Made by a program: the position numbers and the translations under genes
Notes under the pieces: generated by a model
Seen by the model: only the letters and a program-made list of their open reading frames with translations
Database searches by the model: none
What the model was told of the DNA's origin: nothing
Part shown: positions 19,569 through 28,231 of the stretch, piece after piece
How the letters are laid out: every line of letters begins with the position of its first letter
Position numbering within the stretch: position 1 is the stretch's first letter
Source of the DNA: Rubrivivax sp. SCN 70-15
Lineage (GTDB): Bacteria > Pseudomonadota > Gammaproteobacteria > Burkholderiales > Burkholderiaceae_C
NCBI GenBank assembly: GCA_001725505.1
Contig: MEGM01000014.1
Span: forward strand, 1,240-38,674
Direction: 5' to 3'
Length of the DNA: 37,435 bases

Positions 19569-19594
19569 GGCGGCGGCCAGCGTCGCCTCGTCCC

Positions 19595-19627
19595 GGGGCC
19601 GGCGGCGCAGCAAGTGCCGCCGGCTCC
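19595..19627 (+). terminator. Hairpin ending the HPF/yccA/terB-like transcript
   Basis: GCCGGCGGC (19598-19606) and GCCGCCGGC (19616-19624) form a perfect 9-bp stem around a 9-nt loop. It extends to 12 bp with one G-U pair. It begins 27 nt after the TerB-like stop and just before a possible promoter. There is no U-run. Confidence 0.5.
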
Positions 19628-19633
19628 GCCGCG

Positions 19634-19662
19634 TTGACCCTTCGCCAAGCCGAACGCATAGA
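19634..19662 (+). promoter_or_regulatory. Possible promoter of the antiporter operon
   Basis: TTGACC (19634-19639) is a good -35 match. After 17 bp comes CATAGA (19657-19662), a poor -10, within a short AT-rich patch. It lies between a hairpin and the 33-codon ORF that precedes the CaCA gene. A weak -10 would fit an activator-dependent promoter. Confidence 0.35.
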
Positions 19663-19694
19663 AGATACTTGTTCGTCTGGACGAGGTACGGCCC

Positions 19695-19796
19695 ATGCGC
19701 TGCGTCGATCTCGCACTGCTGCCTGCGTTGGCCGAGATGGCCCTCCAGCTCGGCCAGCGGTGTGCGGCCGATCTCCTCTCGAGTGAGCCGCGATGA
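19695..19796 (+). CDS. 33-codon ORF translationally overlapped with the antiporter gene
   Basis: ATG 19695 (with GACGAGG about 9 nt upstream) opens a 33-residue frame, MRCVDLALLPALAEMA onward. It ends at TGA 19794-19796, which overlaps the CaCA start codon as ATGA. The antiporter has only a weak ribosome-binding site of its own, so this ORF could be a leader that couples translation. No family is recognised, and the peptide itself may have no function. Confidence 0.45.
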   Translation: MRCVDLALLPALAEMALQLGQRCAADLLSSEPR

Positions 19797-20884
19797 CCCT
19801 GCTCCTGTTCGTCGGTGGACTCGCGGCCCTGGTGGCGGGCGCTTCCCTGCTGGTGCGCGGGGCCTCGCTGCTGGCGCTGCGCCTGGGCCTGTCGCCGCTG
19901 GTGGTGGGCCTCACGGTGGTGGCCTTCGGCACCAGCGCGCCGGAGATGGCGGTGTCCACGGGCGCCGTGCTGACGGGGCAGGGCGGTCTGGCGATCGGCA
20001 ACGCCGTGGGCAGCAACACCTTCAACGTGCTGTTCATCCTCGGCCTGGCCGCCCTCGTCACGCCGCTGGCGGTGCACCGGCAGGTGATCCGGCGCGAGGC
20101 GCCGATCATGATCGGCGGCGCGGTGCTGCTCATCGTGCTGAGCCTGGACGGCACGCTGGGCTTGTTCGACGCGCTGCTGCTGCTGGGCCCGCTGGTGGCC
20201 TACACGATGTTCCTGCTGCGTCGCTCGCGCGCCGAGCCCGCCGCCGGCGGCCGCGACGAGTTCACCGAGGCACTGCCGGCTGCCGCCTCCGGGCGCTGGG
20301 ACGCCAGGCTCCCAGGGCAGGTCGGGTTGATCGTCACCGGCCTGGTGCTGCTCGTGCTCGGCTCCGAGGGGCTGGTGCACGCTGCGGTGAGCCTCGCGCG
20401 CGCGCTGGGCCTGTCCGAAGTCGTCATCGGCCTGACCATCGTCGCGGCGGGCACCTCGCTGCCCGAGGTCGCCGCGTCGGTGATGGCCAGCCTCAAGGGC
20501 GAGCGCGACATCGCGGTCGGCAACGTGGTCGGCAGCTGCGTCTTCAACCTCTTCGGCGTCGTGGGGCTGAGCGCGCTGGTGGCGTCGCTCGGCACGGGTG
20601 CTGCGCTGCCCGTGCCCCTCGACGTGTCCCGGTTCGATCTGTGGGTGATGCTCGCGGCGCTGGTTGCCTGCCTGCCGGTGTTCCTCACCGGGCGCGAGAT
20701 CGCGCGCTGGGAAGGAGGCCTGTTCCTCGCCTACTACGTCGCATACACCGCCTACCTGGTGTTGGCCGCGCAGCGCCATGCGGGGGTGCAGGCGTTCGGC
20801 GACGCGATGCTGGGTTTCGTGCTGCCGCTGACCATCGTCACGCTGGGCGTGACGATGGTCTGGCGCCCGGGGCGCCGACCATGA
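19793..20884 (+). CDS. CaCA-family cation antiporter (YrbG-type)
   Basis: A 363-residue inner-membrane exchanger of the Ca2+/cation antiporter superfamily, with about ten helices in two inverted repeats. Each repeat carries the ion-binding alpha motif: GLTVVAFGTSAPEMAVS with GNAVGSNTFNVLF in the first half, and GLTIVAAGTSLPEVAAS with GNVVGSCVFNLFG in the second. The pivotal glutamates are in SAPE and SLPE. Family members exchange Na+ or H+ for Ca2+ or K+; the ion here is not certain. The start overlaps a 33-codon ORF and the stop overlaps mrpA (ATGA), so it is the first large gene of the Mrp operon. CaCA genes are not standard Mrp components. Confidence 0.93.
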   Translation: MTLLLFVGGLAALVAGASLLVRGASLLALRLGLSPLVVGLTVVAFGTSAPEMAVSTGAVLTGQGGLAIGNAVGSNTFNVLFILGLAALVTPLAVHRQVIRREAPIMIGGAVLLIVLSLDGTLGLFDALLLLGPLVAYTMFLLRRSRAEPAAGGRDEFTEALPAAASGRWDARLPGQVGLIVTGLVLLVLGSEGLVHAAVSLARALGLSEVVIGLTIVAAGTSLPEVAASVMASLKGERDIAVGNVVGSCVFNLFGVVGLSALVASLGTGAALPVPLDVSRFDLWVMLAALVACLPVFLTGREIARWEGGLFLAYYVAYTAYLVLAAQRHAGVQAFGDAMLGFVLPLTIVTLGVTMVWRPGRRP

Positions 20885-23184
20885 GCCGGCCCTTGCCCCA
20901 CCCGGCGAACGCGGCGGCCCGCGCTTCGTCGATGGGACGCGCCGAGCGCGCCGCCTTCGCGCTGCTGCCACTGGCCGCGTTCGCTGCCGTGGCGACGTTG
21001 CTGCTGCGTTCCGAGCTGCCGCTGGCGGGTGCGTTCGAGTGGGTGCCGGCGCTGGGCATCGCGCTGGCCTGGCGCATCGACGGCCTGGCGGCCCTGATGC
21101 TGCTGATGATCACCGGCGTGGGCAGCGCGGTGTTCGTCTATGCCGCAGGCTACCTCGCCGGCCACCCCGGGCAGCGGCGGCTCTACGTTCTGCTGACCCT
21201 CTTCATGCTGGCGATGATCGGCTGCGTCACCGCCGACGATCTGTTCACGCTGTTCCTGTTCTGGGAGGCGACGAGCGTGCTGTCGTTCCTGCTCGTCGGC
21301 TTCGACCACGAGCAGCCGGGCAGAAGCAAGTCGGCGCAGCAGGCGCTGCTGGTCACGGGCACGGGCGGGCTCGCGCTGCTGGCCGGACTGATCCTGATCT
21401 CGCAAGCGATGGGCGCGAGCTCGATCAGCGCCATCGTCGAGCGTCTGCCGGCGACCGCGCCCGGCCCGGTGCTGACGGCGGGCGTGGTGCTGGTGCTGGT
21501 GGGCGCCTTCACCAAGAGCGCGCAGTTTCCGTTCCATTTCTGGCTGCCCAATGCGATGGCCGCGCCTACCCCGGTCTCGGCCTACCTGCACTCGGCGACG
21601 ATGGTCAAGCTCGGCGTCTACCTGATGGCGCGGCTGGACGCGGGGCTCGACGCCTGGCCGCTCTGGCAGCTGCTGCTGCAGGGGGCGGGCTCGATCACCG
21701 CCGCGCTGGGCATGGTGCTGGCGCTGCGCGAGCGCGATCTGAAGCGCATCCTGGCCTGGTCCACGGTGGCCACGCTGGGCACCCTCGTGGCGCTGGTGGG
21801 CATGCCGGGCGAAGGCGCCGCGGTGGCGGTCGGGGCGCTGCTGCTGGCGCACGCTCTTTACAAGGCGCCGCTGTTCTTTGTCGCCGGCAACATCGACCAC
21901 GGTACCGGCACGCGCGTGATCGATCGCCTGGGCAACCTGGGCCACGCGATGCCCTGGACGGCCGCGGCGGCGGCACTGGCGGGGATGTCGATGGCGGGCA
22001 TTCCCCTTTCGTTCGGCTACGTCGTCAAGGACCTGATCGGCGATGCCAAGGCCGGTGGCGACGTGCTCGCCTTCGTGCCGCTGGCCAACACCGTGTTCTC
22101 GGCGATCGCGGTGGCGGTGGCCGGCGTCGCCGCGGTGCGCGTGTTCTGGCGTCACCCCGGCGCCAGCGAGACGCCCGAGGCCCACGAGGGCGGCCCGGCG
22201 CTGGTACTGCCGCCGCTGGTGCTGGCCGGCCTGGGCGTGGCGCTGGGGCTGTTCCCGGTCTGGGCGCAGCCGGTGGTCGAGGCCGTCGGCGTGGCGATGA
22301 CTCCCGGGAGCGCCCCGGTGCTGGCGCCGCTGACGGGCGTGCTCGGGCCGGAGCTGCTGTCCTTTGGCGTCACGTTCGCGCTCGGTGCCGTCGTCTTCCT
22401 GCTCTGGGACCCGCTGCACCGTGTGGTCGACGCGCTGGCGTCACGCTTCGCGGCCTTCGGACTGGCTGCGCAGTACGAGCGCACGCTGGGCTGGATCCCG
22501 CGCATCGCCGCGCTCGCCACGCGGGCGCTGCAGCACGGCCGATCGCCGGCCTACATGGCGCTCGCCGCCGCGGTGGCGCTGCTGGCCATCGGCCTGCCGC
22601 TGGCGGCGGCTGCGCCGACGCTGGCCTGGCCGGCCTGGTCGGTGCCGCCGCTGGGCGTGGCGGGCGGCGTGCTGCTGATCGGTGTCGGCGCGCTGGTCGC
22701 CGCCACGCGCAGGGAGCGTCTCGTGCTGCTGCTCGGTGCCGGTCTGGTGGGCTATGGCAGTGCGGTGCTGTTCCTGTTCACGGGCGCGCCCGACGTGGCT
22801 TACACGCAGGTGGTGGTCGAGACGGTGTTCGTCATCGTCGTCGCGGCGGTGCTGCTCGCCCTCGGGCGCCGCGGCAAGGCGACGAGCGTTCCCGAGCCGG
22901 GCTGGCGCCCGCTGGCGCTGCTGCTGTCGATCGGCCTGGCCAGCGTGCTTGCCGCGCTGATGCTCGCCGCGGTGGCGGTGCCCTTCGACGACACGCTGTC
23001 GCGCTGGTTCGGCGACCAGAGCGTCGTGGCCGCACACGGCCGCAACGTGGTCAACGTGATCCTCGTCGACTTCCGCGCGCTGGACACGCTGGGCGAGATC
23101 ACCGTCGTGATGCTGTCGCTGCTGGCGGCCGTGCCGCTGCTGCGGGCGGTGCGCCCGCGGCGCGGGCCGGAGGGCGGACGATGA
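20881..23184 (+). CDS. mrpA: Mrp Na+/H+ antiporter subunit A
   Basis: Largest subunit of the multisubunit Mrp (Mnh/Pha) antiporter in the inner membrane, related to NuoL of complex I. Of 767 residues, about 100-420 form the proton-antiporter core, with conserved Glu129 ([14 protein letters not shown]) and Lys212 ([16 protein letters not shown]). The C-terminal part has the MrpA-specific region ending [19 protein letters not shown]. The length fits a separate A subunit (group 1 layout), not the A-B fusion of group 2. The N-terminus is set at ATG 20881, which overlaps the CaCA stop. No Shine-Dalgarno sequence is visible, consistent with translational coupling. It acts with subunits B-G to exchange cytoplasmic Na+ for protons. 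Confidence 0.95.
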   Translation: MSRPLPHPANAAARASSMGRAERAAFALLPLAAFAAVATLLLRSELPLAGAFEWVPALGIALAWRIDGLAALMLLMITGVGSAVFVYAAGYLAGHPGQRRLYVLLTLFMLAMIGCVTADDLFTLFLFWEATSVLSFLLVGFDHEQPGRSKSAQQALLVTGTGGLALLAGLILISQAMGASSISAIVERLPATAPGPVLTAGVVLVLVGAFTKSAQFPFHFWLPNAMAAPTPVSAYLHSATMVKLGVYLMARLDAGLDAWPLWQLLLQGAGSITAALGMVLALRERDLKRILAWSTVATLGTLVALVGMPGEGAAVAVGALLLAHALYKAPLFFVAGNIDHGTGTRVIDRLGNLGHAMPWTAAAAALAGMSMAGIPLSFGYVVKDLIGDAKAGGDVLAFVPLANTVFSAIAVAVAGVAAVRVFWRHPGASETPEAHEGGPALVLPPLVLAGLGVALGLFPVWAQPVVEAVGVAMTPGSAPVLAPLTGVLGPELLSFGVTFALGAVVFLLWDPLHRVVDALASRFAAFGLAAQYERTLGWIPRIAALATRALQHGRSPAYMALAAAVALLAIGLPLAAAAPTLAWPAWSVPPLGVAGGVLLIGVGALVAATRRERLVLLLGAGLVGYGSAVLFLFTGAPDVAYTQVVVETVFVIVVAAVLLALGRRGKATSVPEPGWRPLALLLSIGLASVLAALMLAAVAVPFDDTLSRWFGDQSVVAAHGRNVVNVILVDFRALDTLGEITVVMLSLLAAVPLLRAVRPRRGPEGGR

Positions 23185-23648
23185 ACCGCCGGCTGGTGAT
23201 TCTCGAGGTCGCGGCCCGGCCGCTGTACTGGCTGATCCTGGCCGCGTCGCTCGCGGTGCTGCTGCGCGGCCACGACGAGCCCGGTGGCGGCTTCATCGGC
23301 GGCCTGCTGGCGGTGACGGCCAGCGTGCTGTGGGCGGTGGCGCATGGCGCCGAGGCCGCCACGCGGCGCCTGCCGCTGCGCTCGCCCGTGCGGCTGGCGG
23401 CGCTGGGCGTGCTGGTCGCGGCAGTCTCGGGCCTGCCGGCCTGGGTGCTGGGCAAGGCCTACCTCACTCATCTGTGGGCCAGCGTGCCGCTGGGCTTCGC
23501 GCTGCTGCCGGTCTCCACGGTGCTGGTGTTCGACCTGGGCGTGTACCTGTGCGTCTGGGGCGCGCTGGCGGGCTATGCGATCGCGCTGCTGGACAGCGAC
23601 GAGGCGGCGGACGACGAGCCTGTGTCACCGGAGGCGGACGCGCGATGA
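23181..23648 (+). CDS. mrpB: Mrp Na+/H+ antiporter subunit B
   Basis: A 155-residue membrane subunit with four hydrophobic segments. The family signature is RPLYWLILAASLAVLLRGHDEPGGGFIGGLL, cited here as two adjoining parts: the hydrophobic stretch at about residues 13-28 and HDEPGGGFIGGLL at about 31-43. The PGGGFIGG motif is near-invariant in MrpB. VLVFDLGVYLCVWG (about 114-127) is the other conserved block. Start and mrpA stop overlap (ATGA). The acidic tail (SDEAADDEPVSPEAD) is longer than usual. It is an obligatory part of the Mrp complex. Confidence 0.95.
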   Translation: MNRRLVILEVAARPLYWLILAASLAVLLRGHDEPGGGFIGGLLAVTASVLWAVAHGAEAATRRLPLRSPVRLAALGVLVAAVSGLPAWVLGKAYLTHLWASVPLGFALLPVSTVLVFDLGVYLCVWGALAGYAIALLDSDEAADDEPVSPEADAR

Positions 23649-24079
23649 TCTGGGCCGTCGCCTTCGCGCTGTGGATCACGCTCGCTGCCGGGCTGTACCT
23701 GGCGCTGTCGCGCGACGTGCTGCGCTGCGTGGTGGGCCTGGCGCTGCTGGGCAGCGCGGTGAACCTGCTGCTGCTCGCCGCGGGCCGCCTCGCGTCGGCG
23801 CAGCCGGCCGTGATCGAAGCGGGCGGCCAGGTGCTGCAAGGCGCGGCCAACCCGCTGCCGCAGGCGCTGGTGCTGACCGCCATCGTGATCGGCTTTGCGC
23901 TGATGTGCTTTGCGCTGGTGCTGGTCATGCAGCTGGTGCGGCGCGTGGGCACCGACGACGCGCTCGCGCTGCGGCTGGTCGAACCCGAGCCTGCGGATCC
24001 GGTGAAACCGCCGCTGGCCTGCGATGGCGCTCGCCCGCACGGCGCGGACGGCAGCAACGACGCGAGGAGCGTCGCGTGA
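23645..24079 (+). CDS. mrpC: Mrp Na+/H+ antiporter subunit C (NuoK-like)
   Basis: A 144-residue membrane subunit with three helices, homologous to NuoK of complex I. LLGSAVNLLLLAAGRL (helix 2) and NPLPQALVLTAIVIGFALMC (helix 3, about residues 79-98) are the typical blocks. The PQALVLTAIVI signature is diagnostic. About 40 hydrophilic residues follow helix 3, more than in most MrpC proteins (about 113 residues in total), ending in SNDARSVA. It overlaps mrpB by ATGA and mrpD by GTGA. Confidence 0.94.
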   Translation: MIWAVAFALWITLAAGLYLALSRDVLRCVVGLALLGSAVNLLLLAAGRLASAQPAVIEAGGQVLQGAANPLPQALVLTAIVIGFALMCFALVLVMQLVRRVGTDDALALRLVEPEPADPVKPPLACDGARPHGADGSNDARSVA

Positions 24080-25548
24080 GCATCGTCGCCACTGCACCGG
24101 TGCTCGTGCCGCTGGCCACCACGGCCCTGACCGCGCTCGCCTCGGGCCGCTCGCGCGTGCAGCAGGCCGTCAGCTTCGCGGGTGCGCTGGGCTTGCTCGC
24201 CGTGGCAACGGTGCTGATGGTGCAGGTGGCGCGCGGTGCGCCGGCGAGCGTGAGCTTCGGCGACTGGGCGCCGCCCTATGGCATCGAGTTCCAGCTCGAC
24301 GGCCTGTCCAGCGTGCTGGTGCTGGTGACGGCGCTGATGGGCGTCGCGTCGCTGCTGTTCCTGGCCAGCGGGGCCGATCCCGGTCCGCGCCACCCGATGC
24401 TGCTGCCGCTCATGCACGGCATGCTGGCCGGCGTGGTGGGTGCGTTCAGCACCGCCGACCTGTTCAACCTGTACGTCTGGTTCGAGGTGATGCTGATCTG
24501 TGCTCTGGGCCTGATCGCGCTCGGCGGCCGTCGCGAGCAGCTCGACGCGGCCTTCAAGTACCTGGGCCTGAACCTGTTCGGCACGCTGCTGCTGCTGGCC
24601 GCGGTCGGCCTGCTGTACGCGGCGACGGGCGAGCTGAACTACGCCGCGCTGGCGGTGGCGTCGCGCCGGGTCGACCCGGCGCTGCTGCACGCGTTGCTCG
24701 CCGCGCTCGCGCTGGGGCTGCTGCTGAAGTCGGCGGCGTTTCCGCTCTACGCCTGGCTGCCGGCGTCCTACCCCACGCTGCCGGCGCCGGTGCTGGCGCT
24801 GTGCGCCGGGCTCCTGACCAAGGTGGGCGTCTATGCCCTGCTGCGCACGCTGGGCGACGTCTTCGTGCCCGCGGGCGCGGCGCTGTTCGGCGTGCTGGGC
24901 TGGTTGGCCGCGGCGACCATGGTCGCCGGCGTGCTGGGCGCGGCCTACCACTGGGACATGCGGCGCATCCTGGCCTTCCACATCGTGAGCCAGATCGGCT
25001 ACATCCTGCTCGCCGTGGCGCTGGGCGGGCCGGGCGGCAACGCCGCGGCGATCTTCTACACGGTGCACCACATCGTCGTGAAGGCGAACCTGTTCCTGAT
25101 CGCCGGCATGGTGGCCGCGCTGGCCGGAAGCTACGACCTGCGGCGCATCGGCGGCCTCGCCGCGGCGCGGCCGGCGCTGGCGCTGCTGTTCGCGGTGCCG
25201 GCGCTGTCGCTCGTCGGCATCCCGCCGCTGTCGGGCTTCTGGGCCAAGCTGCTCGTGCTGCAGCAGGCGTTCGCGCAGGGCCGCTACGCCTGGGCTGCGA
25301 TCGGCCTGATGGTGAGCGTGCTCACGCTGTACTCGATGCTGAAGATCTGGGTCGAGGCCTTCTGGAAGCGCCACCCCGAGGCCGACCGCGCCGACGCGTC
25401 GGTGCCCTGGCAACCGCGGCGCGTCGCGCTGGCCCCGGCCTGGCTGGCCACGGGTCTGCTCGCCGCGGTCACGCTGGCCATCGGCCTGGCGCCGCAGACC
25501 TTGATCGAGTTCGCGCGCGAGGCGGCCGCCACGCTGGGCCGGCGATGA
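24076..25548 (+). CDS. mrpD: Mrp Na+/H+ antiporter subunit D (NuoN/M-like)
   Basis: A 490-residue proton-antiporter-like subunit with about 14 helices. Glu137 (NLYVWFEVMLICALG) coincides in number with the essential Glu of Bacillus MrpD. Lys218 (LLLKSAAFPLYAWLP) matches the conserved helix-7 lysine. A further lysine lies in LLTKVGVYALLR. It starts at GTG 24076, overlapping the mrpC stop as GTGA. An upstream ATG in this frame is not supported. All residues expected for ion translocation are present, so the complex should be functional. The next gene, mrpE, begins 35 bp downstream. Confidence 0.95.
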   Translation: MSIVATAPVLVPLATTALTALASGRSRVQQAVSFAGALGLLAVATVLMVQVARGAPASVSFGDWAPPYGIEFQLDGLSSVLVLVTALMGVASLLFLASGADPGPRHPMLLPLMHGMLAGVVGAFSTADLFNLYVWFEVMLICALGLIALGGRREQLDAAFKYLGLNLFGTLLLLAAVGLLYAATGELNYAALAVASRRVDPALLHALLAALALGLLLKSAAFPLYAWLPASYPTLPAPVLALCAGLLTKVGVYALLRTLGDVFVPAGAALFGVLGWLAAATMVAGVLGAAYHWDMRRILAFHIVSQIGYILLAVALGGPGGNAAAIFYTVHHIVVKANLFLIAGMVAALAGSYDLRRIGGLAAARPALALLFAVPALSLVGIPPLSGFWAKLLVLQQAFAQGRYAWAAIGLMVSVLTLYSMLKIWVEAFWKRHPEADRADASVPWQPRRVALAPAWLATGLLAAVTLAIGLAPQTLIEFAREAAATLGRR

Positions 25549-25583
25549 TGGGCGCGCCGGCACGACCCGAAGGAGGAAAGCGC

Positions 25584-25931
25584 ATGAACAGGCTCGGTGC
25601 TGCGATCGTGCTGCCCTTGCGGTTCGGCTGGGCCGTGGTCACCGCGGGTGCGCAGACCCTGGCCGCGATCGTGCGCCAGGGGCTGTCCACCGGCACGCCG
25701 CCGCCGGCGTCCTTCGTGCGCATCGGCTTCGCGCCGATGAGCGCGCAGGGCGTGGCGCTGCTGGGCTGCATGGTGTCGCTGACGCCGGGAACGACCGTGA
25801 TCGACATCGACCTACCACGCCGGGAGATGGTGCTGCACATGCTCGACGCGCGCCAGGCCGAAGCCGCCGCCGCGGCCCTCCGGCGCGACTTCGAGCCGCC
25901 GCTGCTGGCCTGGTTCGGGGAGGCGCGATGA
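25584..25931 (+). CDS. mrpE: Mrp Na+/H+ antiporter subunit E, short form
   Basis: A 115-residue MrpE. The family core is clear: one long hydrophobic/amphipathic N-terminal stretch, then GCMVSLTPGTTVIDIDLPRR (about residues 64-83) matching the MrpE LITLTPGT block, and VLHMLDARQ. Typical MrpE has about 160 residues with two or three helices before this core, and about 45-50 N-terminal residues are missing here. The ATG at 25584 follows the strongest ribosome-binding site of the operon (AAGGAGGAAA). An in-frame ATG at 25545, overlapping mrpD, would add only a hydrophilic 13-residue leader, so the missing helices cannot be recovered upstream. Confidence 0.9.
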   Translation: MNRLGAAIVLPLRFGWAVVTAGAQTLAAIVRQGLSTGTPPPASFVRIGFAPMSAQGVALLGCMVSLTPGTTVIDIDLPRREMVLHMLDARQAEAAAAALRRDFEPPLLAWFGEAR

Positions 25932-26239
25932 GCGGGTTCGACGGTGCGGCCGCGATGGCCTGGGCCGCGGCGCTGCTCACGGCCCTGGCCTTGCTCGCCA
26001 CGCTGCTCGCGACGGTGCGCCTCGTGCGCGGCCCGCGCCACGCGGACCGCGTGGTGGCGCTGGACATCTTCCTCGCCGCGGCGGTGGCGCTGTGCGTGGC
26101 GGCGTCGCTGGGCACCGGCCGCACGGTTTTTCTCGACGTGGCCATCGGCCTGGCCCTGGTCGGCTTCGTGGGCACGGTGGGCTGGGCGCGGCTCATCGAG
26201 CGGTCGGCGCCTTCCGAAACGCAGGAGCCCGGACCATGA
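25928..26239 (+). CDS. mrpF: Mrp Na+/H+ antiporter subunit F
   Basis: A 103-residue membrane subunit with three helices. The family signature LVRGPRHADRVVALDIF (about residues 32-48), containing the conserved Asp residues, is complete. The third helix has DVAIGLALVGFVGTV. It overlaps mrpE and mrpG by ATGA at both ends. Size and order are as expected for the Mrp operon. Confidence 0.94.
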   Translation: MSGFDGAAAMAWAAALLTALALLATLLATVRLVRGPRHADRVVALDIFLAAAVALCVAASLGTGRTVFLDVAIGLALVGFVGTVGWARLIERSAPSETQEPGP

Positions 26240-26577
26240 TCTCGATCTTCGGTGCCCTGCTGCTGGCGGCGGGGGCGGTCCTGCTGGTGATCGCGGCCTG
26301 GGGTGTCATCGTGCTGCCCGATGCGCTGGCCCGTCAGCACGCGGCCACCAAGGCGGGCACGCTGGCGCTGGCGCTGGTGTGCCTGGGAGCGATGCAGATG
26401 GCGCGCGACGCGGCCTGGACCTGGCGGCTGTTGCTGATCCTCGGCTTCCTCCTCGTCACCCTTCCCGTCGCCTCCCATCTGCTGGCGCGGGCGGCGGTGC
26501 GGGAGGCCGGGCTGGACCGCGCCGTGGAAGCCGCGCCGGCCGTGGGGCAGGGCCGGGAACAGGGCGCCTTGCGTTGA
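26236..26577 (+). CDS. mrpG: Mrp Na+/H+ antiporter subunit G
   Basis: A 113-residue membrane subunit with three helices. AAWGVIVLPDALARQHAATKAGTLAL spans the MrpG core, with LPD.LAR.HA.TKA as the signature (about residues 27-40); the rest is helix 2 and the hinge. RLLLILGFLLVTLPVASHLL is helix 3. A hydrophilic 25-residue tail follows. It is the last gene of the operon, and a hairpin at 26634-26649 separates it from the convergent exporter. Confidence 0.94.
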   Translation: MISIFGALLLAAGAVLLVIAAWGVIVLPDALARQHAATKAGTLALALVCLGAMQMARDAAWTWRLLLILGFLLVTLPVASHLLARAAVREAGLDRAVEAAPAVGQGREQGALR

Positions 26578-26633
26578 CGGCCGGTCGGTCCGGCACGGCG
26601 GCACGGCGGCGCGAGATCCGCGGCTCTTGTCCC

Positions 26634-26649
26634 GCTCCCGAACGGGAGC
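26634..26649. terminator. Bidirectional terminator-like hairpin
   Basis: GCTCCCG-AA-CGGGAGC, a perfect 7-bp stem, lies between the convergent mrpG and DHA2 exporter stops (76-bp gap). No U-run is present on either strand. Confidence 0.5.
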
Positions 26650-26653
26650 CCGC

Positions 26654-28030
26654 TCACGCCGTCCACAGCCGCGCGCTGCTCGCCACCGCGGCGATGGCGG
26701 CGAAGCCGGCGCCCAGCGCCAGCGCCCAGGTCGGGCCTTGGGCGCCGGCGAGGCCGAAGCACAGCGCGACGAGCGCGGCGCCGCTGGTCTGGCCGATCAG
26801 GCGTGCCATCGCGATCACGCCGCTGGCGCCACCGCTGCGCTCGGGGGGCGCGCTGGCCATCAGCGCCTTCAGGTTGGGTGACTGGAAGAACCCGAAGCCC
26901 GCGCCGCACAGTGCCATGCGCAGCACGATGCCGGTCACGCCCGGGTCGGGCGGCAGCAGCGCGAGCGAGGCCATGCCGGCACTGAGCAGGGCCAGCCCGA
27001 TGCCGCCCAGCAGCCCGGGCGGGTAGCGGTCCGACAAGCGCCCGGCGAAGGGCGCGGCGAGCGCGACGATCGCGGGCCAGGGCGTCATCAGGAAGCCGGT
27101 GTCGACCGGGCTGCGGTGCAGAACTTCCTCGAAGTAGAACGGGAGCGAGACGAAGGCCAGGCCCTGGGTCGCGAACGAGCCCAGCGCCGTCACCGTGGAC
27201 AGCGCGAACATCGGCCGGCGCAGCAGGTCCACCGGCAGCATCGGCGCCGGGTGGCCGGCCTGGCGGCGCAGAAGCAGCGTCCAGACCAGCGCCGCCACGG
27301 TCAGCGGCACGAGCACCAGCGCCGGCGCCTGGCGCTGCGCGGCGGCACTGAGCGCGAACACGAGCGTCGCGAAGGTCACCGCCGTGAGCGCGGCGGCGAG
27401 GGCGTCGAAACCGTGGCCGCGGCGCGCGCTGTGCGGCAGCGCCGGGCGCGCGAACGCGAAGGCCAGCATCCCGAGCGGGACGTTGATCGCGAACAGCCAG
27501 GGCCAGGCGGCGACGGCGAGCACCAGCGACGCGATGCTCGGCCCGACCGCGAACGCGACGCCGACGACGAGCGCGTTCAGCCCGACGCCGCGGCCGAGCC
27601 GCTCGGGCGGGTAGATCGCGCGGATGAGCGCGATGTTCACGCTCATCAGCGCGCCCGCACCCAGGCCCTGCAGCGCGCGTGCGGCGGCCAGCATCGGCAG
27701 CGTGCCGGCCAGCGCGCAGGCCAGCGAGGCGAGCGTGAAGATCGCCAGCCCGCCGAGGTAGACGCGGCGCGCGCCGTAGCGGTCGCCGAGCGCGGCGAAC
27801 GGCAGCAGCGTCGCGACGACGGCGAGCTGGTACGCGTTGACGATCCAGATCGATGCCGCCGGCCGGGCGTGCAGGTCGCGCGCGATCACCGGCAGCGCGG
27901 TGTTCGCGATCGCGGTGTCCAGCGTCGCCAGCGCCACCGCGAGCAGGATCGCGACGAGCGCGCGCTGGTCGCGCCGGGCCAGCGTGGGGGCGACGGTGGC
28001 GTCGGCGGGAGCATCGAGCGGGTTCGGCAT
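26654..28030 (-). CDS. DHA2-type MFS exporter
   Basis: A 458-residue inner-membrane drug:H+ antiporter of the 14-helix DHA2 type (EmrB/QacA-like). The first helix has LATLDTAIANTALPVIARDL, matching motif D1. GDRYGARRVYLGG is motif A. A GPSIASLV region corresponds to the antiporter motif C, and RLSDRYPPG is the second motif A. The start at MPNPLDAPAD (28030) is preferred over an in-frame ATG at 28081. It faces the end of the Mrp operon and lies between the two cation-transport gene sets, but nothing in the sequence ties it to ions. Its substrate is unknown, and multidrug or organic-acid export is equally possible. Confidence 0.9.
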   Translation of the reverse strand: MPNPLDAPADATVAPTLARRDQRALVAILLAVALATLDTAIANTALPVIARDLHARPAASIWIVNAYQLAVVATLLPFAALGDRYGARRVYLGGLAIFTLASLACALAGTLPMLAAARALQGLGAGALMSVNIALIRAIYPPERLGRGVGLNALVVGVAFAVGPSIASLVLAVAAWPWLFAINVPLGMLAFAFARPALPHSARRGHGFDALAAALTAVTFATLVFALSAAAQRQAPALVLVPLTVAALVWTLLLRRQAGHPAPMLPVDLLRRPMFALSTVTALGSFATQGLAFVSLPFYFEEVLHRSPVDTGFLMTPWPAIVALAAPFAGRLSDRYPPGLLGGIGLALLSAGMASLALLPPDPGVTGIVLRMALCGAGFGFFQSPNLKALMASAPPERSGGASGVIAMARLIGQTSGAALVALCFGLAGAQGPTWALALGAGFAAIAAVASSARLWTA

Positions 28031-28231
28031 CGCGCGCACGATATCGGCAAACCGCGCAGCCACCGCGGCGCGGCCCGGCACACGCGCTGCCGTCAGGTGG
28101 CGTGGATCGTCGTCTGCCGCAGCGCCGGCCGGCTCGGCGGCGGACCCCGGGTCGGCGCGTCCATCAGCGCAAGACCTTGCCCGCCGGCGCCAGGCAGCCG
28201 AGCGCGCGCGGGCGCGCCGCCGATGCTCCGG

